DNA of 8,819 nt, taken from positions 1 through 8,819 of the forward strand of contig JAHJRJ010000040.1 in NCBI GenBank assembly GCA_018830765.1. Direction: 5' to 3'. The translations under genes and the position numbers were made by a program. Source of the DNA: Bacteroidota bacterium (lineage in GTDB: Bacteria > Bacteroidota > Ignavibacteria > UBA10030 > BY39). The first letter of the stretch is position 1. Each line of letters begins with the position of its first letter. Positions 1-5,573 of the stretch are shown here, one piece after another. The notes below the pieces were generated by a model. It had not been told where the DNA came from. It worked only from the letters and a program-made list of their open reading frames with translations, and made no database searches.

Positions 1-395
1 ACATGACAATTTGAAGTCATGCAGCTCACATTGGTTATGGTTCCACCGTCATAATTTGAGCCGTGGCAGCCGATGCAGGAGGGTAAATCCCAATTTTCTG
101 ATTTGAGGAATCGTCCATGAAACTTTGTGTTTGAGGTTTGAGTCCAACCTTGCGCGTGAGGATAAGACTCGTGGCAAGTTCCGCATTTTATGCCGCTGTT
201 ACCGCCTTCAAAATTTTGTCCGTGACAAGTTTTACACGATGCCAGATTCCAATTAGCATTTTTCAGAATAGTACCGTGGTAATTGGGATTGTTTTTTGTG
301 AGAAAGCCTGTTTTATGGGGATAAGTTGCGTGGCATTTATAGCATGAGACCTTGCTGACGCCACCTTCAAAGTTGCTCGCGTGACATTGCACGCA
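1..395 (-). repeat. Tandem 53-residue two-haem repeats
   Basis: The first haem cysteines of successive units lie at 395, 236 and 77, exactly 159 nt (53 codons) apart. Each unit reads CxxCH, then a short stretch with NF/NY-x-GG, then a second haem site about 17 codons on, then a PH-rich linker, F/Y-HG and a tryptophan before the next unit. The first two units are complete. The third is cut by the window edge, and its second haem site is C-x4-CH instead of CxxCH. This points to growth of the cytochrome by internal duplication of a di-haem module. Confidence 0.75.
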
Positions 396-881
396 ATCGT
401 CCTTGTTCCATTGTTTTGCTTGCAGATACCTGCCGTGCACTACAGTCGGCGTAGTCGGCTCAGGTAAGTTTTTCTGTAATATAGCGATATAAATGTTATT
501 GTAAAAAGATATTTTGTTTTCATGTTTTTTCCACCTATTAGCGATTTGTTCCTCGTGACATGTTTGACAGGAGCTGTGGCCACCGAAAAGTTTGTCGCTC
601 GATAAACTACTCTTTGTTGCTTCAGTGTGGCAATCGGAACAATCAATCCCCTGATCTTTTACGTGCAATTTGTGAGAGAATTTTATTTTTGCGGATCTGT
701 CTTCCTCATTCCAACCTTGGGCTTGTTTATTGAACATTTCTCTCTTTACAGTAAATTTAATCGTTGAGTGAAGAAATAATTTATCCATTAAAGGATAGAA
801 TAGTTGAACAGATACAGAACTGAGTTCACCAGCATATCCGGTGTTACCGGAATAAACTAAGCTGCCATATTCAGTGCCCAT
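1..881 (-). CDS. Open reading frame joining porin C-terminal strands to multihaem c-type cytochrome (C-terminus beyond window)
   Basis: This frame has no stop from the ATG at 881 to the window edge, about 293 codons, and continues outside. The first 45 or so residues (to about 745) alternate like outer-membrane beta-strands and carry on the porin remnant found upstream. A cytochrome part follows with haem sites CSDCH (641-627) and CQTCH (569-555), then a second cytochrome part with CVQCH (395-381), CYKCH (344-330), CKTCH (236-222), CGTCH (185-171), CIGCH (77-63) and a wider C-x4-CH at the edge. Seven CxxCH motifs in one frame cannot be chance. The product would carry electrons in the periplasm or at the outer membrane. 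I infer that three once-separate genes were joined by deletions: an apparent cytochrome start with its own ribosome site sits out of frame at 523. The ATG at 881 lies inside the barrel and has no clear ribosome site, so the true start is uncertain and the whole may be a pseudogene. Confidence 0.7.
   Translation of the reverse strand, partial: MGTEYGSLVYSGNTGYAGELSSVSVQLFYPLMDKLFLHSTIKFTVKREMFNKQAQGWNEEDRSAKIKFSHKLHVKDQGIDCSDCHTEATKSSLSSDKLFGGHSSCQTCHEEQIANRWKKHENKISFYNNIYIAILQKNLPEPTTPTVVHGRYLQAKQWNKDDCVQCHASNFEGGVSKVSCYKCHATYPHKTGFLTKNNPNYHGTILKNANWNLASCKTCHGQNFEGGNSGIKCGTCHESYPHAQGWTQTSNTKFHGRFLKSENWDLPSCIGCHGSNYDGGTITNVSCMTSNCH
440..523 (-). pseudogene. Signal-peptide start of the repeat cytochrome, out of frame
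   Basis: An ATG at 523 follows AGGTGG with a 7-nt spacer and begins MKTKYLFTITFISL, a convincing export signal with two lysines and a hydrophobic core. The frame stops at 440. The neighbouring frame continues from about 480 with a Pro/Thr-rich linker and 'VVHGRYLQ' into the CVQCH haem repeats. A one-base loss near 480 would explain the split, so this is probably the original start of the repeat cytochrome, now broken. The upstream di-haem fragment reads through the same DNA in the other frame. Confidence 0.55.
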
Positions 882-1465
882 ACCGAATGTGAAGCGTTGA
901 GTTGTGGTACAACCTCGGAACACGATGAATAAAGTCGCCCGTTAGTGCGATTTGTTGTGTGATATTGACTTTTGTTCCGAATTGTATCCGGGAAGTTTTA
1001 GAAAAGTTAATATCAAAATCGTAACGACCGTTTAACGAGAATAGAGTTCCGTACCGGTAGATAAAGTCCGCTCCGGCAAAATGTTCGGCGGGTGAATCAG
1101 TTTCAATAAGGCGTCGAATGGGTATGCCCAACGAATCGCCACGTAACGCCCAATACGGTAAACAATTATCTTTAACATTCTTCTGCGGCGTGCCTTTTAA
1201 AAGCGGATTTACTAAATCGTGCCTCCATCGATTAATCCGTTACCGACGCCTGCGAAGACATAATGCCTACCTACATTGATGTCGAATAAGTTCCCGATAT
1301 CTCTCCACTTCAAATTAAGATTATAGAAACGGATAAACCCTTGATCGTCAGGTGAGAGATTTGCATTCGCCTGAATAATTGATAATGTCTTAATGAGAGA
1401 AACAAACCAAGTTTAACAATTTTAAATTAAACCCAGAAAATTCATTAGGAGCGATTAGTTTCTAT
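745..1465 (-). pseudogene. Outer-membrane beta-barrel porin remnant
   Basis: Read on the minus strand, three frames give consecutive pieces of one barrel protein. About 1411 to 1214 encodes 'DDQGFIRFYNLNLKW', 'DINVGRHYVFAG' and 'VGNGLIDGG'. After a one-base loss near 1217, the frame down to about 900 encodes 'LVNPLLKGTPQKN' and alternating strands ending 'ALTGDFIHRVP'. After a further shift near 900, the third frame gives 'FGMGTEYGSLVYSG' and 'SVSVQLFYPLMDKLFLHS'. Another frame upstream (about 1465 to 1400) reads 'FSGFNLKLLNLV' and may be more of the N-terminal part. The signal peptide is missing. The alternating hydrophobic/polar pattern and the GR and GVGNG-x-IDG motifs suggest a porin of the kind paired with multihaem cytochromes in electron conduits. 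The exact family is not certain. Three or more frameshifts make it non-functional unless they are sequence errors. Confidence 0.6.
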
Positions 1466-1528
1466 TAAGCTTATTAAGAATAATAAGTTATAAGTTTTTG
1501 ATAGAGTAAGATTTTCTTACTTAGATGA

Positions 1529-1545
1529 ACCCCGTTCTACGGGGT
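1529..1545. repeat. 17-nt palindrome, copy 1 (ACCCCGT arms)
   Basis: The arms ACCCCGT and ACGGGGT form a 7-bp stem with a 3-nt loop (tct). Flanks are GA on the left and GAAC on the right. A sister copy lies 26 nt further on, and related ACCCCG hairpins occur at 1961 and at 4928 inside the kinase remnant. It is probably one member of a dispersed family. Confidence 0.75.
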
Positions 1546-1570
1546 GAACCAGTTAAAATCGCTTGATAGA

Positions 1571-1587
1571 ACCCCGTTATACGGGGT
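1571..1587. repeat. 17-nt palindrome, copy 2 (ACCCCGT arms)
   Basis: Same arms as the copy at 1529 (ACCCCGT / ACGGGGT), with loop tat. The GA before the left arm is kept, and the right flank is AGAAC instead of GAAC. Two near-identical palindromes this close together suggest local duplication or repeated insertion. Confidence 0.75.
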
Positions 1588-1706
1588 AGAACATTCTATA
1601 AAGGTTATACAATTTCCTAATGAATTTTTAGGGTTAAAACAACAAGAATAATATTTTCGATTTCAGATAAATGAACTCAACCCCTATCAGAGTGTAAGCA
1701 AATACT

Positions 1707-1731
1707 CCCCTTCTCTTACCAAGAGAAGGGG
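1707..1731. repeat. 11-bp perfect hairpin (CCCCTTCTCTT arms)
   Basis: CCCCTTCTCTT pairs perfectly with AAGAGAAGGGG across a 3-nt loop (acc). GTTGGG follows the right arm. From memory, this pattern resembles dispersed intergenic hairpins common in Bacteroidota and Ignavibacteria genomes. No T-run follows on either strand, so a terminator is not supported. Confidence 0.7.
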
Positions 1732-1768
1732 TTGGGTCTACGAATCTGTCCGAAAAGTCTAAGCGAAG

Positions 1769-1816
1769 GCTGTCACAGCTTGTCCCGCTAATAGCGGGAA
1801 ACCATTTCGTGACAGC
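1769..1816. repeat. Nested hairpin with 8-bp outer stem
   Basis: The outer arms GCTGTCAC (1769-1776) and GTGACAGC (1809-1816) pair perfectly. They enclose a second palindrome, CCCGCTA-A-TAGCGGG (1784-1798). The loop of the inner one is too tight for a normal hairpin, so it may act as a dyad in DNA or open by a few pairs. Confidence 0.65.
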
Positions 1817-1832
1817 AAATTGGTCAAAACTT

Positions 1833-1851
1833 GTCCCGATTTTATCGGGAC
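1833..1851. repeat. 8-bp hairpin (GTCCCGAT arms)
   Basis: GTCCCGAT and ATCGGGAC pair perfectly around a TTT loop. Both this element and the inner palindrome of the preceding one follow the string CTTGTCCCG, which suggests related units. Confidence 0.65.
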
Positions 1852-1863
1852 GAGTCAATTTTA

Positions 1864-2034
1864 GTGTCATCGTATGCCCGCCAGCCATCTGAGTCTGTTG
1901 CAGAAGTCTTGTAACGTCATGCTGAACTTGTTTCAGCATCTAAAATTATTCTGTTTTTAGACCCCGAAACAAGTTCGGGGTGACGTATTCTGAGTTATAC
2001 AACAGACTCATCTGTCGGGCTGGGACGATGACAC
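1864..2034. repeat. 171-bp imperfect palindrome / MITE-like element with paired REP hairpins
   Basis: The left end begins GTGTCATCGT (1864-1873) and the right end finishes ACGATGACAC (2025-2034), a perfect 10-bp inverted match. The arms keep matching inward, including GAGTCTGTTG on the left and its complement CAACAGACTC on the right, then ACGTCA at equal spacing on both sides. Near the centre are two hairpins in opposite orientation: ATGCTGAA/TTCAGCAT (1919-1939) and ACCCCGAA/TTCGGGGT (1961-1981). Both share a GAACTTGTTTC core when read in the same sense, while their stem bases differ in a paired way. The layout fits a REPIN-like or miniature inverted-repeat element. It contains no gene. Confidence 0.7.
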
Positions 2035-2043
2035 CCAAGTTTT

Positions 2044-2099
2044 AGCGCGAACTTTAGTTCGCTTATTTCATTCATTTTGACGAAATAAATTTCGTGCTA
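2044..2099. repeat. Inverted pair of TAGC-headed hairpins with covarying stems
   Basis: The left unit is TAGC followed by GCGAACT-TT-AGTTCGC (2047-2062, sharing the last bases of TAGC). The right unit, on the opposite strand, is TAGC followed by ACGAAAT-TT-ATTTCGT (plus-strand 2080-2095). The two have the same architecture, and the stem differences are compensatory. This is the same two-hairpin plan as the 171-bp element but with unrelated sequence. Confidence 0.65.
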
Positions 2100-2157
2100 C
2101 AATCTATTTCTTTACTTTTTAGTCAACCTCGGAGTTTGGACTAAACTATTAAAGATC

Positions 2158-2217
2158 TACGACTCAACGTAGTCGTACCTACGGCCTACGACCTCTCTAC
2201 GAGACCGTAGGTCGTAG
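2158..2217. repeat. Cluster of TACGAC hairpins with alternative pairings
   Basis: TACGACT (2158-2164) pairs with AGTCGTA (2171-2177). Next to it CTACGACCT (2186-2194) pairs with AGGTCGTAG (2209-2217). In addition ACCTACGG (2177-2184) is complementary to CCGTAGGT (2205-2212), which overlaps the right arm of the second hairpin, so those two foldings exclude each other. It lies about 60 nt downstream of the last minus-strand frame, but no T-run follows, so I do not call it a terminator. Confidence 0.55.
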
Positions 2218-2275
2218 AGGGGATGAGTTGAAAATACAAAGCTAAAATATTTCAACATTTCTAAAATAAAATGAA

Positions 2276-2464
2276 CTACGTCTTCTTTTTTTCTAGTCGA
2301 CGAATATATACAAACAACGCAACAGCTAACAAAGAAATTATAAGCGTAGCAAGAATTAATCCCCAGCGCCGGAAATCAAAAGAAGGAATAATACTAAGAG
2401 GATTATATAAGTTTTTTACAACTTTCGCATAAACTATTATCTTTAAGGTCAATATCTTCAACAT
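2276..2464 (-). CDS. Possible small single-helix membrane protein or frameshifted tail of the metalloprotease
   Basis: A frame running past the metalloprotease stop encodes about 40 residues that look protein-like: 'PSFDFRRWGLILATLIIS', more hydrophobic residues, then a basic end RRLEKKKT. This is one transmembrane helix flanked by positive charges. The only nearby in-frame ATG (2464) lies inside the metalloprotease gene, and I see no ribosome site for it, so the first 20 or so residues are probably a shadow. The frame joins the metalloprotease frame at an A6 run (about 2405-2410); one A fewer there would add the helix to the enzyme's C-terminus. It could be a remnant, a separate tiny gene or a slippage product. 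I do not recognise a family. Confidence 0.3.
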   Translation of the reverse strand: MLKILTLKIIVYAKVVKNLYNPLSIIPSFDFRRWGLILATLIISLLAVALFVYIRRLEKKKT

Positions 2465-2921
2465 AAGTAGATGAGTGCATAACACACTTGTTGTCGCTAC
2501 AATGGATGAGACCGAGAGTGTGTCCCAATTCGTGCATAATTTCTTTGAGAATCCTGTTCTGCAGTAATGAGTCATCCTTAGGTAAACCGTAAAATTCATT
2601 ATGCAGCCGGTGCGACGAAACGACTGCGGCTTGACCGTTTAATTCCGCTTCACCGAATACATAAGTCAAAATCGGAACGAACAAGTCTAAATCCGTTAAA
2701 CCGATTATCTTTGATGCATAAGACTTTATTTTTGATTGTTTAAGAAGATTTAGTAAAAGCGTAGAATTATACTGTCCCCTGATAGAATCATAAGCTAAAC
2801 CTACATCAAGTACTCCATTTGTAAATGACACGTTAAGCGAGAAAATACTACTTGCATTTTCACATAGAGACTTAATATTAAGTCCTTTGTAAAACCGAAA
2901 GCCCAATATTGCTATATCCAT
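2403..2921 (-). CDS. amzA: Archaemetzincin-family zinc metalloprotease
   Basis: The 172-residue protein carries the full archaemetzincin signature near its C-terminus: H130-E-x2-H134-x2-G137-x2-H140-C141, then C146-x-M148, then C165-x2-C168. The three histidines bind the catalytic zinc, Glu131 is the general base, the methionine is the Met-turn, and the four cysteines form the second, structural zinc site typical of the family. Length matches archaemetzincins (about 170-200 residues). No signal peptide is visible, so it is probably cytoplasmic. Its substrate is unknown. The ATG lies 3 nt after the stop of the sigma-54 regulator with only a weak ribosome site, so translational coupling is likely. 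Archaemetzincins are scattered in bacteria, which suggests transfer, but base composition here is like its neighbours. Confidence 0.9.
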   Translation of the reverse strand: MDIAILGFRFYKGLNIKSLCENASSIFSLNVSFTNGVLDVGLAYDSIRGQYNSTLLLNLLKQSKIKSYASKIIGLTDLDLFVPILTYVFGEAELNGQAAVVSSHRLHNEFYGLPKDDSLLQNRILKEIMHELGHTLGLIHCSDNKCVMHSSTYVEDIDLKDNSLCESCKKLI

Positions 2922-2924
2922 TAC

Positions 2925-4268
2925 TTATCTAAGTTTATATCTCGATATTTTATTGTATAAAGTTGCTCTGTCAATATCTAATACTCCAGCCGCTTTTGAT
3001 ATATTCCAGTTGCATTGATTCAACACCTTTAAGATATGCAGACGTTCTATCTCCTCGAGTGAATCCGAGCTTGGTTTTATTCCATTCGATACAGATATTT
3101 GAAAAGGTAAATCTTCCTTTTTAATTGCAGGCGGCTTTCCGACAACCATCGCTCGCTCGATTGCGTTTGCTAATTCACGTATATTCCCGGGCCAGTCGTA
3201 ACGCACCAAAACATCCATCGCGTCCGGGTCAATTTGTGCGATGGGTTTGTTCATTATCCGTGAAAACTTTTGGATGAAATGTTGAACGAGCAATGGAATG
3301 TCCGTTCGCCTTTCGCGCAACGGTGGAAGAAATATGGTGAACACATTCAACCTGTAGTACAAATCTTCACGGAATTTTCTTTCTCTTACGGCTAATTCCA
3401 AATCTCTATTTGTGGCGCAAATTACTCTTACGTCAACGTTAATAAGTTGCTCGCTACCTAATCTGATAAATTGCCGGGTTTCTAATACTCTGAGTAAATC
3501 GACTTGCAATTGGTTACTAACGTTTCCGATTTCATCGAAGAATATTGTTCCGCCGTCCGCCATTTCGAATTTACCTTTGCGGCGGTATTGAGCGCCAGTG
3601 AAGGCGCCTTTCTCGTGACCGAATAATTCACTCTCTAAAAGATTATCGTTGAGAGCGCCACAGTTTACGGGAATTATCGGGAAATATTTGCGTGAACTGT
3701 TAGCGTGTATAACCCGGGCGACTAATTCTTTTCCGGTTCCGCTTTCGCCCCTAATCAGAACTGTAGTATCGGTTTTGGCTACGGATGTAATTAATTCAAA
3801 TACTTTTTTAATTTGTTGGCTCTCACCTATTATCTCATCGTATTGTGTACGTTCATCGATCTTTTGTCGGAGTTGGATGTTTTCTTGTAGAATTTTCTTT
3901 TGATTCACCACGTTGCTTACAAGGTGACTCAATTCATCCGGGGCAATCGGTTTTGTTACATAATCGTAAGCGCCTTCTTTTAAGGCTTGTACAGCCGATT
4001 CGACTGAAGCAAAAGCGGTAATGATAACTACAGTCAGGGATTTATCGATTTCTTTTAATCGGCGTTGGAGTTCTAAACCATCCATCCCGGGCATTTTTAT
4101 ATCCACGAAGGCGAGGTCGTAGCTTTTAATTTGAAGCTTTTTTAATGCTTCAGCTGCACTCTCGGCAACATCAACTGTGTATCCGTCTTCTTTGAACCAT
4201 TTTTGTAATGATTCTCTAACGATTTTTTCATCGTCAACTATCAATATTCCGAAATTTATATTTTCCAT
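2925..4268 (-). CDS. Sigma-54-dependent response regulator, NtrC family
   Basis: This 447-residue activator has three complete domains. The receiver (about 5-120) shows D12-D13, the phospho-acceptor D56 in 'FVDIKMPGMDG', T84 and K106. The AAA+ domain (about 145-375) shows Walker A GESGTGKE (174-181), the sigma-54-contacting loop GAFTGA (221-226) and Walker B 'GGTIFFDEIG' (239-248). A Fis-type helix-turn-helix ends the protein. All key residues are present, so it should bind enhancer sites and start transcription by sigma-54 polymerase when phosphorylated. The start is ATG 4268, about 8 nt after AGG; it overlaps the end of the kinase remnant by 35 nt. Its kinase partner is broken. The likely target is the upstream respiratory operon, but no -24/-12 promoter is visible because the region before that operon is outside the window. 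Confidence 0.95.
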   Translation of the reverse strand: MENINFGILIVDDEKIVRESLQKWFKEDGYTVDVAESAAEALKKLQIKSYDLAFVDIKMPGMDGLELQRRLKEIDKSLTVVIITAFASVESAVQALKEGAYDYVTKPIAPDELSHLVSNVVNQKKILQENIQLRQKIDERTQYDEIIGESQQIKKVFELITSVAKTDTTVLIRGESGTGKELVARVIHANSSRKYFPIIPVNCGALNDNLLESELFGHEKGAFTGAQYRRKGKFEMADGGTIFFDEIGNVSNQLQVDLLRVLETRQFIRLGSEQLINVDVRVICATNRDLELAVRERKFREDLYYRLNVFTIFLPPLRERRTDIPLLVQHFIQKFSRIMNKPIAQIDPDAMDVLVRYDWPGNIRELANAIERAMVVGKPPAIKKEDLPFQISVSNGIKPSSDSLEEIERLHILKVLNQCNWNISKAAGVLDIDRATLYNKISRYKLR

Positions 4269-5229
4269 TTAAATTACCTAAATATCTCTTGTGTGTATTG
4301 CGAACTAATGAGATATCGCTCATCTGCAGATGGTGCGCCACTAACAAGATACATTTTTCGATAATGTGTTCAAAGTTTACTTCTTTAAATTCAAATGCCT
4401 GTTGTTTCGAAAACAATAACAGGTTTTTCACGATGTTTCCGCAGTGCATTGTCTCTTCAATAACAAAATTCAGATCGTATAAAATATTTTCGAAGTCTTC
4501 TTTAGATAAATTATTTTCTCTCAATCGTTTTGATTGAAGTTTAATGTATGTCAAAATACCCTCTAGGGGGTTATTTAATTCGTGTGCAACGGTAGCAGAC
4601 AATTGACCCAATGAAGCCATCTTTTCTATAATTTCTTGGTTCGCCGACTTTAATTTTTTCGTCATCAGATTAAATTCTTGGGCGAGTGCCCCGATTTCTG
4701 TTTTCAATTTATCAGAATAATCATAACTATTGAAAAGATAACGATTTGATTCCGTGCTTCCCGGATGTGTTCATCTACTTGGTCTAACGACATCTTAATA
4801 TCGAGAACGCCAAGCACTGTGATTGATCCGGTTCGTTCTTAATCGGATTTATCCCGAAAAATGCAATAGAAAATTGTTTCTTCCACTAATAGTTGATGCT
4901 GAATGGTTTGCAGCGAAAGAATATTTTACCCCGAAAAATTCGGGGTGAACTTTTTCTAATGCAATGCAATTAGAAAATGTGTCCTTAAATTGTTCGATAT
5001 CAATAGATTACAGGGATCGAACTTTTAAATGATTTCTCAAATGCAATTTTCGGGATTTATCAACCCAATAGAACGATGCTCATCGGACCTCACAACTAAA
5101 CTTGTATGCCATTAGATACTCCTCTTGCATCTTGACGGTGTAGTAGGCATAACTACCGAAAAATATAAGCATAACTCCAAGAAGAATTATGAAGAGCCGG
5201 GAAAATAAAGTGTTGTGGATTTTTACCAT
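4234..5229 (-). pseudogene. Broken membrane sensor histidine kinase (ATPase domain missing)
   Basis: Pieces of one kinase can be read in order but in different frames. From the ATG at 5229, 50 residues give 'MVKIHNTLFSRLF', a first transmembrane helix and 'VKMQEEYLMAYKFSCEVR' to a stop at 5080. Sensor scraps follow, including 'GLINPENCI' (about 5068-5042) and 'FFGINPIKNEP' (about 4868-4836). Then 'VLGVLDIKMSLDQVDEHI' and TM2 stop at 4706. The last frame, from 4707, carries the end of a HAMP-like region and the phospho-acceptor helix with 'VAHELNNPLEG' (His codon at 4584), then stops at 4234 with no N, G1 or G2 boxes of an ATPase domain. A palindrome sits at 4928. Several indels and large deletions make it a pseudogene; it was presumably the partner of the adjacent regulator. 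Confidence 0.85.
4928..4946. repeat. ACCCCGAA hairpin inside the kinase remnant
   Basis: ACCCCGAA and TTCGGGGT pair across an AAA loop and are followed by GAAC, as is the copy at 1529. The arms equal those of the hairpin at 1961-1981. The same family therefore occurs both in the spacer and inside a decayed gene. Confidence 0.7.
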
Positions 5230-5573
5230 CGCGCTACTCAAAATTTCAGAATTTGTACCAGAAAGAATGGGAATCCTGTTTTCAACTTTTTTTAGAAACA
5301 TATTTTTTATTCGTGCCAGTTCGTTCTGATGCCAATTTTTCGCCTTAGCTCTTTTCCTTTTCGTTAGACCGAAGAATTTCAGGAGATGATAATACAACAA
5401 AATGTCTGGTATCTTTTAATAGTAAACTCCTCGGGTATCATTACAATACTGGTAATGTACTGGGTATCGATAATGTCTTTTGTGGATTCCGACATCGAAG
5501 CAATTCGATTCCTTATCGAGATGTCATAAGGACAACCGTCGCATTCGTAATTACGGTCGCAAAGTTTATACAA
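5230..5573 (-). pseudogene. Cys-rich gene fragment between NrfD-like gene and kinase
   Basis: The first frame (5573 to 5379) starts with TTG overlapping the end of the membrane-subunit gene and reads 'YKLCDRNYECDGCPYD', a C-x5-C-x2-C motif with a following PYD, then about 45 further residues to a stop. A second frame continues below it with a basic stretch 'LTKRKRAKAKNWHQNEL' and runs into the kinase start at 5229. From memory, a similar Cys motif (KLCDR..YDC..C.FD) heads proteins linked to GcvH-like domains in anaerobes; I cannot verify this here. No ribosome site is clear. The frame change near 5390 and the lack of any complete domain suggest the remnant of a small regulatory or redox protein. 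Confidence 0.45.

Larger units (their letters stand above)
1466..2275. other. Gene-free spacer rich in palindromes
   Basis: I see no credible gene in these 810 bases. The one longish minus-strand frame (1939 to 1634) is made of repeat DNA: it translates hairpin arms and has no domain. The spacer holds at least eight hairpins, listed separately, and no T-run typical of an intrinsic terminator. It separates the regulator/metalloprotease pair from the porin-cytochrome remnant. Confidence 0.7.

Noticed and set aside
138..347. Plus-strand frame opposite the haem repeats
   Set aside because: It is the antisense shadow of the cytochrome frame, which has seven CxxCH sites.
1529..1587. Possible CRISPR array
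   Set aside because: There are only two palindromic units, with unequal loops and no regular repeat-spacer series, and no cas gene is present.
1707..1731. Intrinsic terminator
   Set aside because: The stem is strong, but no T-run follows on either strand.
1634..1939. 101-codon minus-strand frame in the spacer
   Set aside because: It translates hairpin arms and dispersed repeats, with no domain and no ribosome site.
4850..5060. Inverted repeat of ATCCCGAAAA strings flanking the kinase sensor scraps
   Set aside because: The match is short and imperfect, and both strings encode similar INP motifs in the same reading direction, so coding similarity explains it better.
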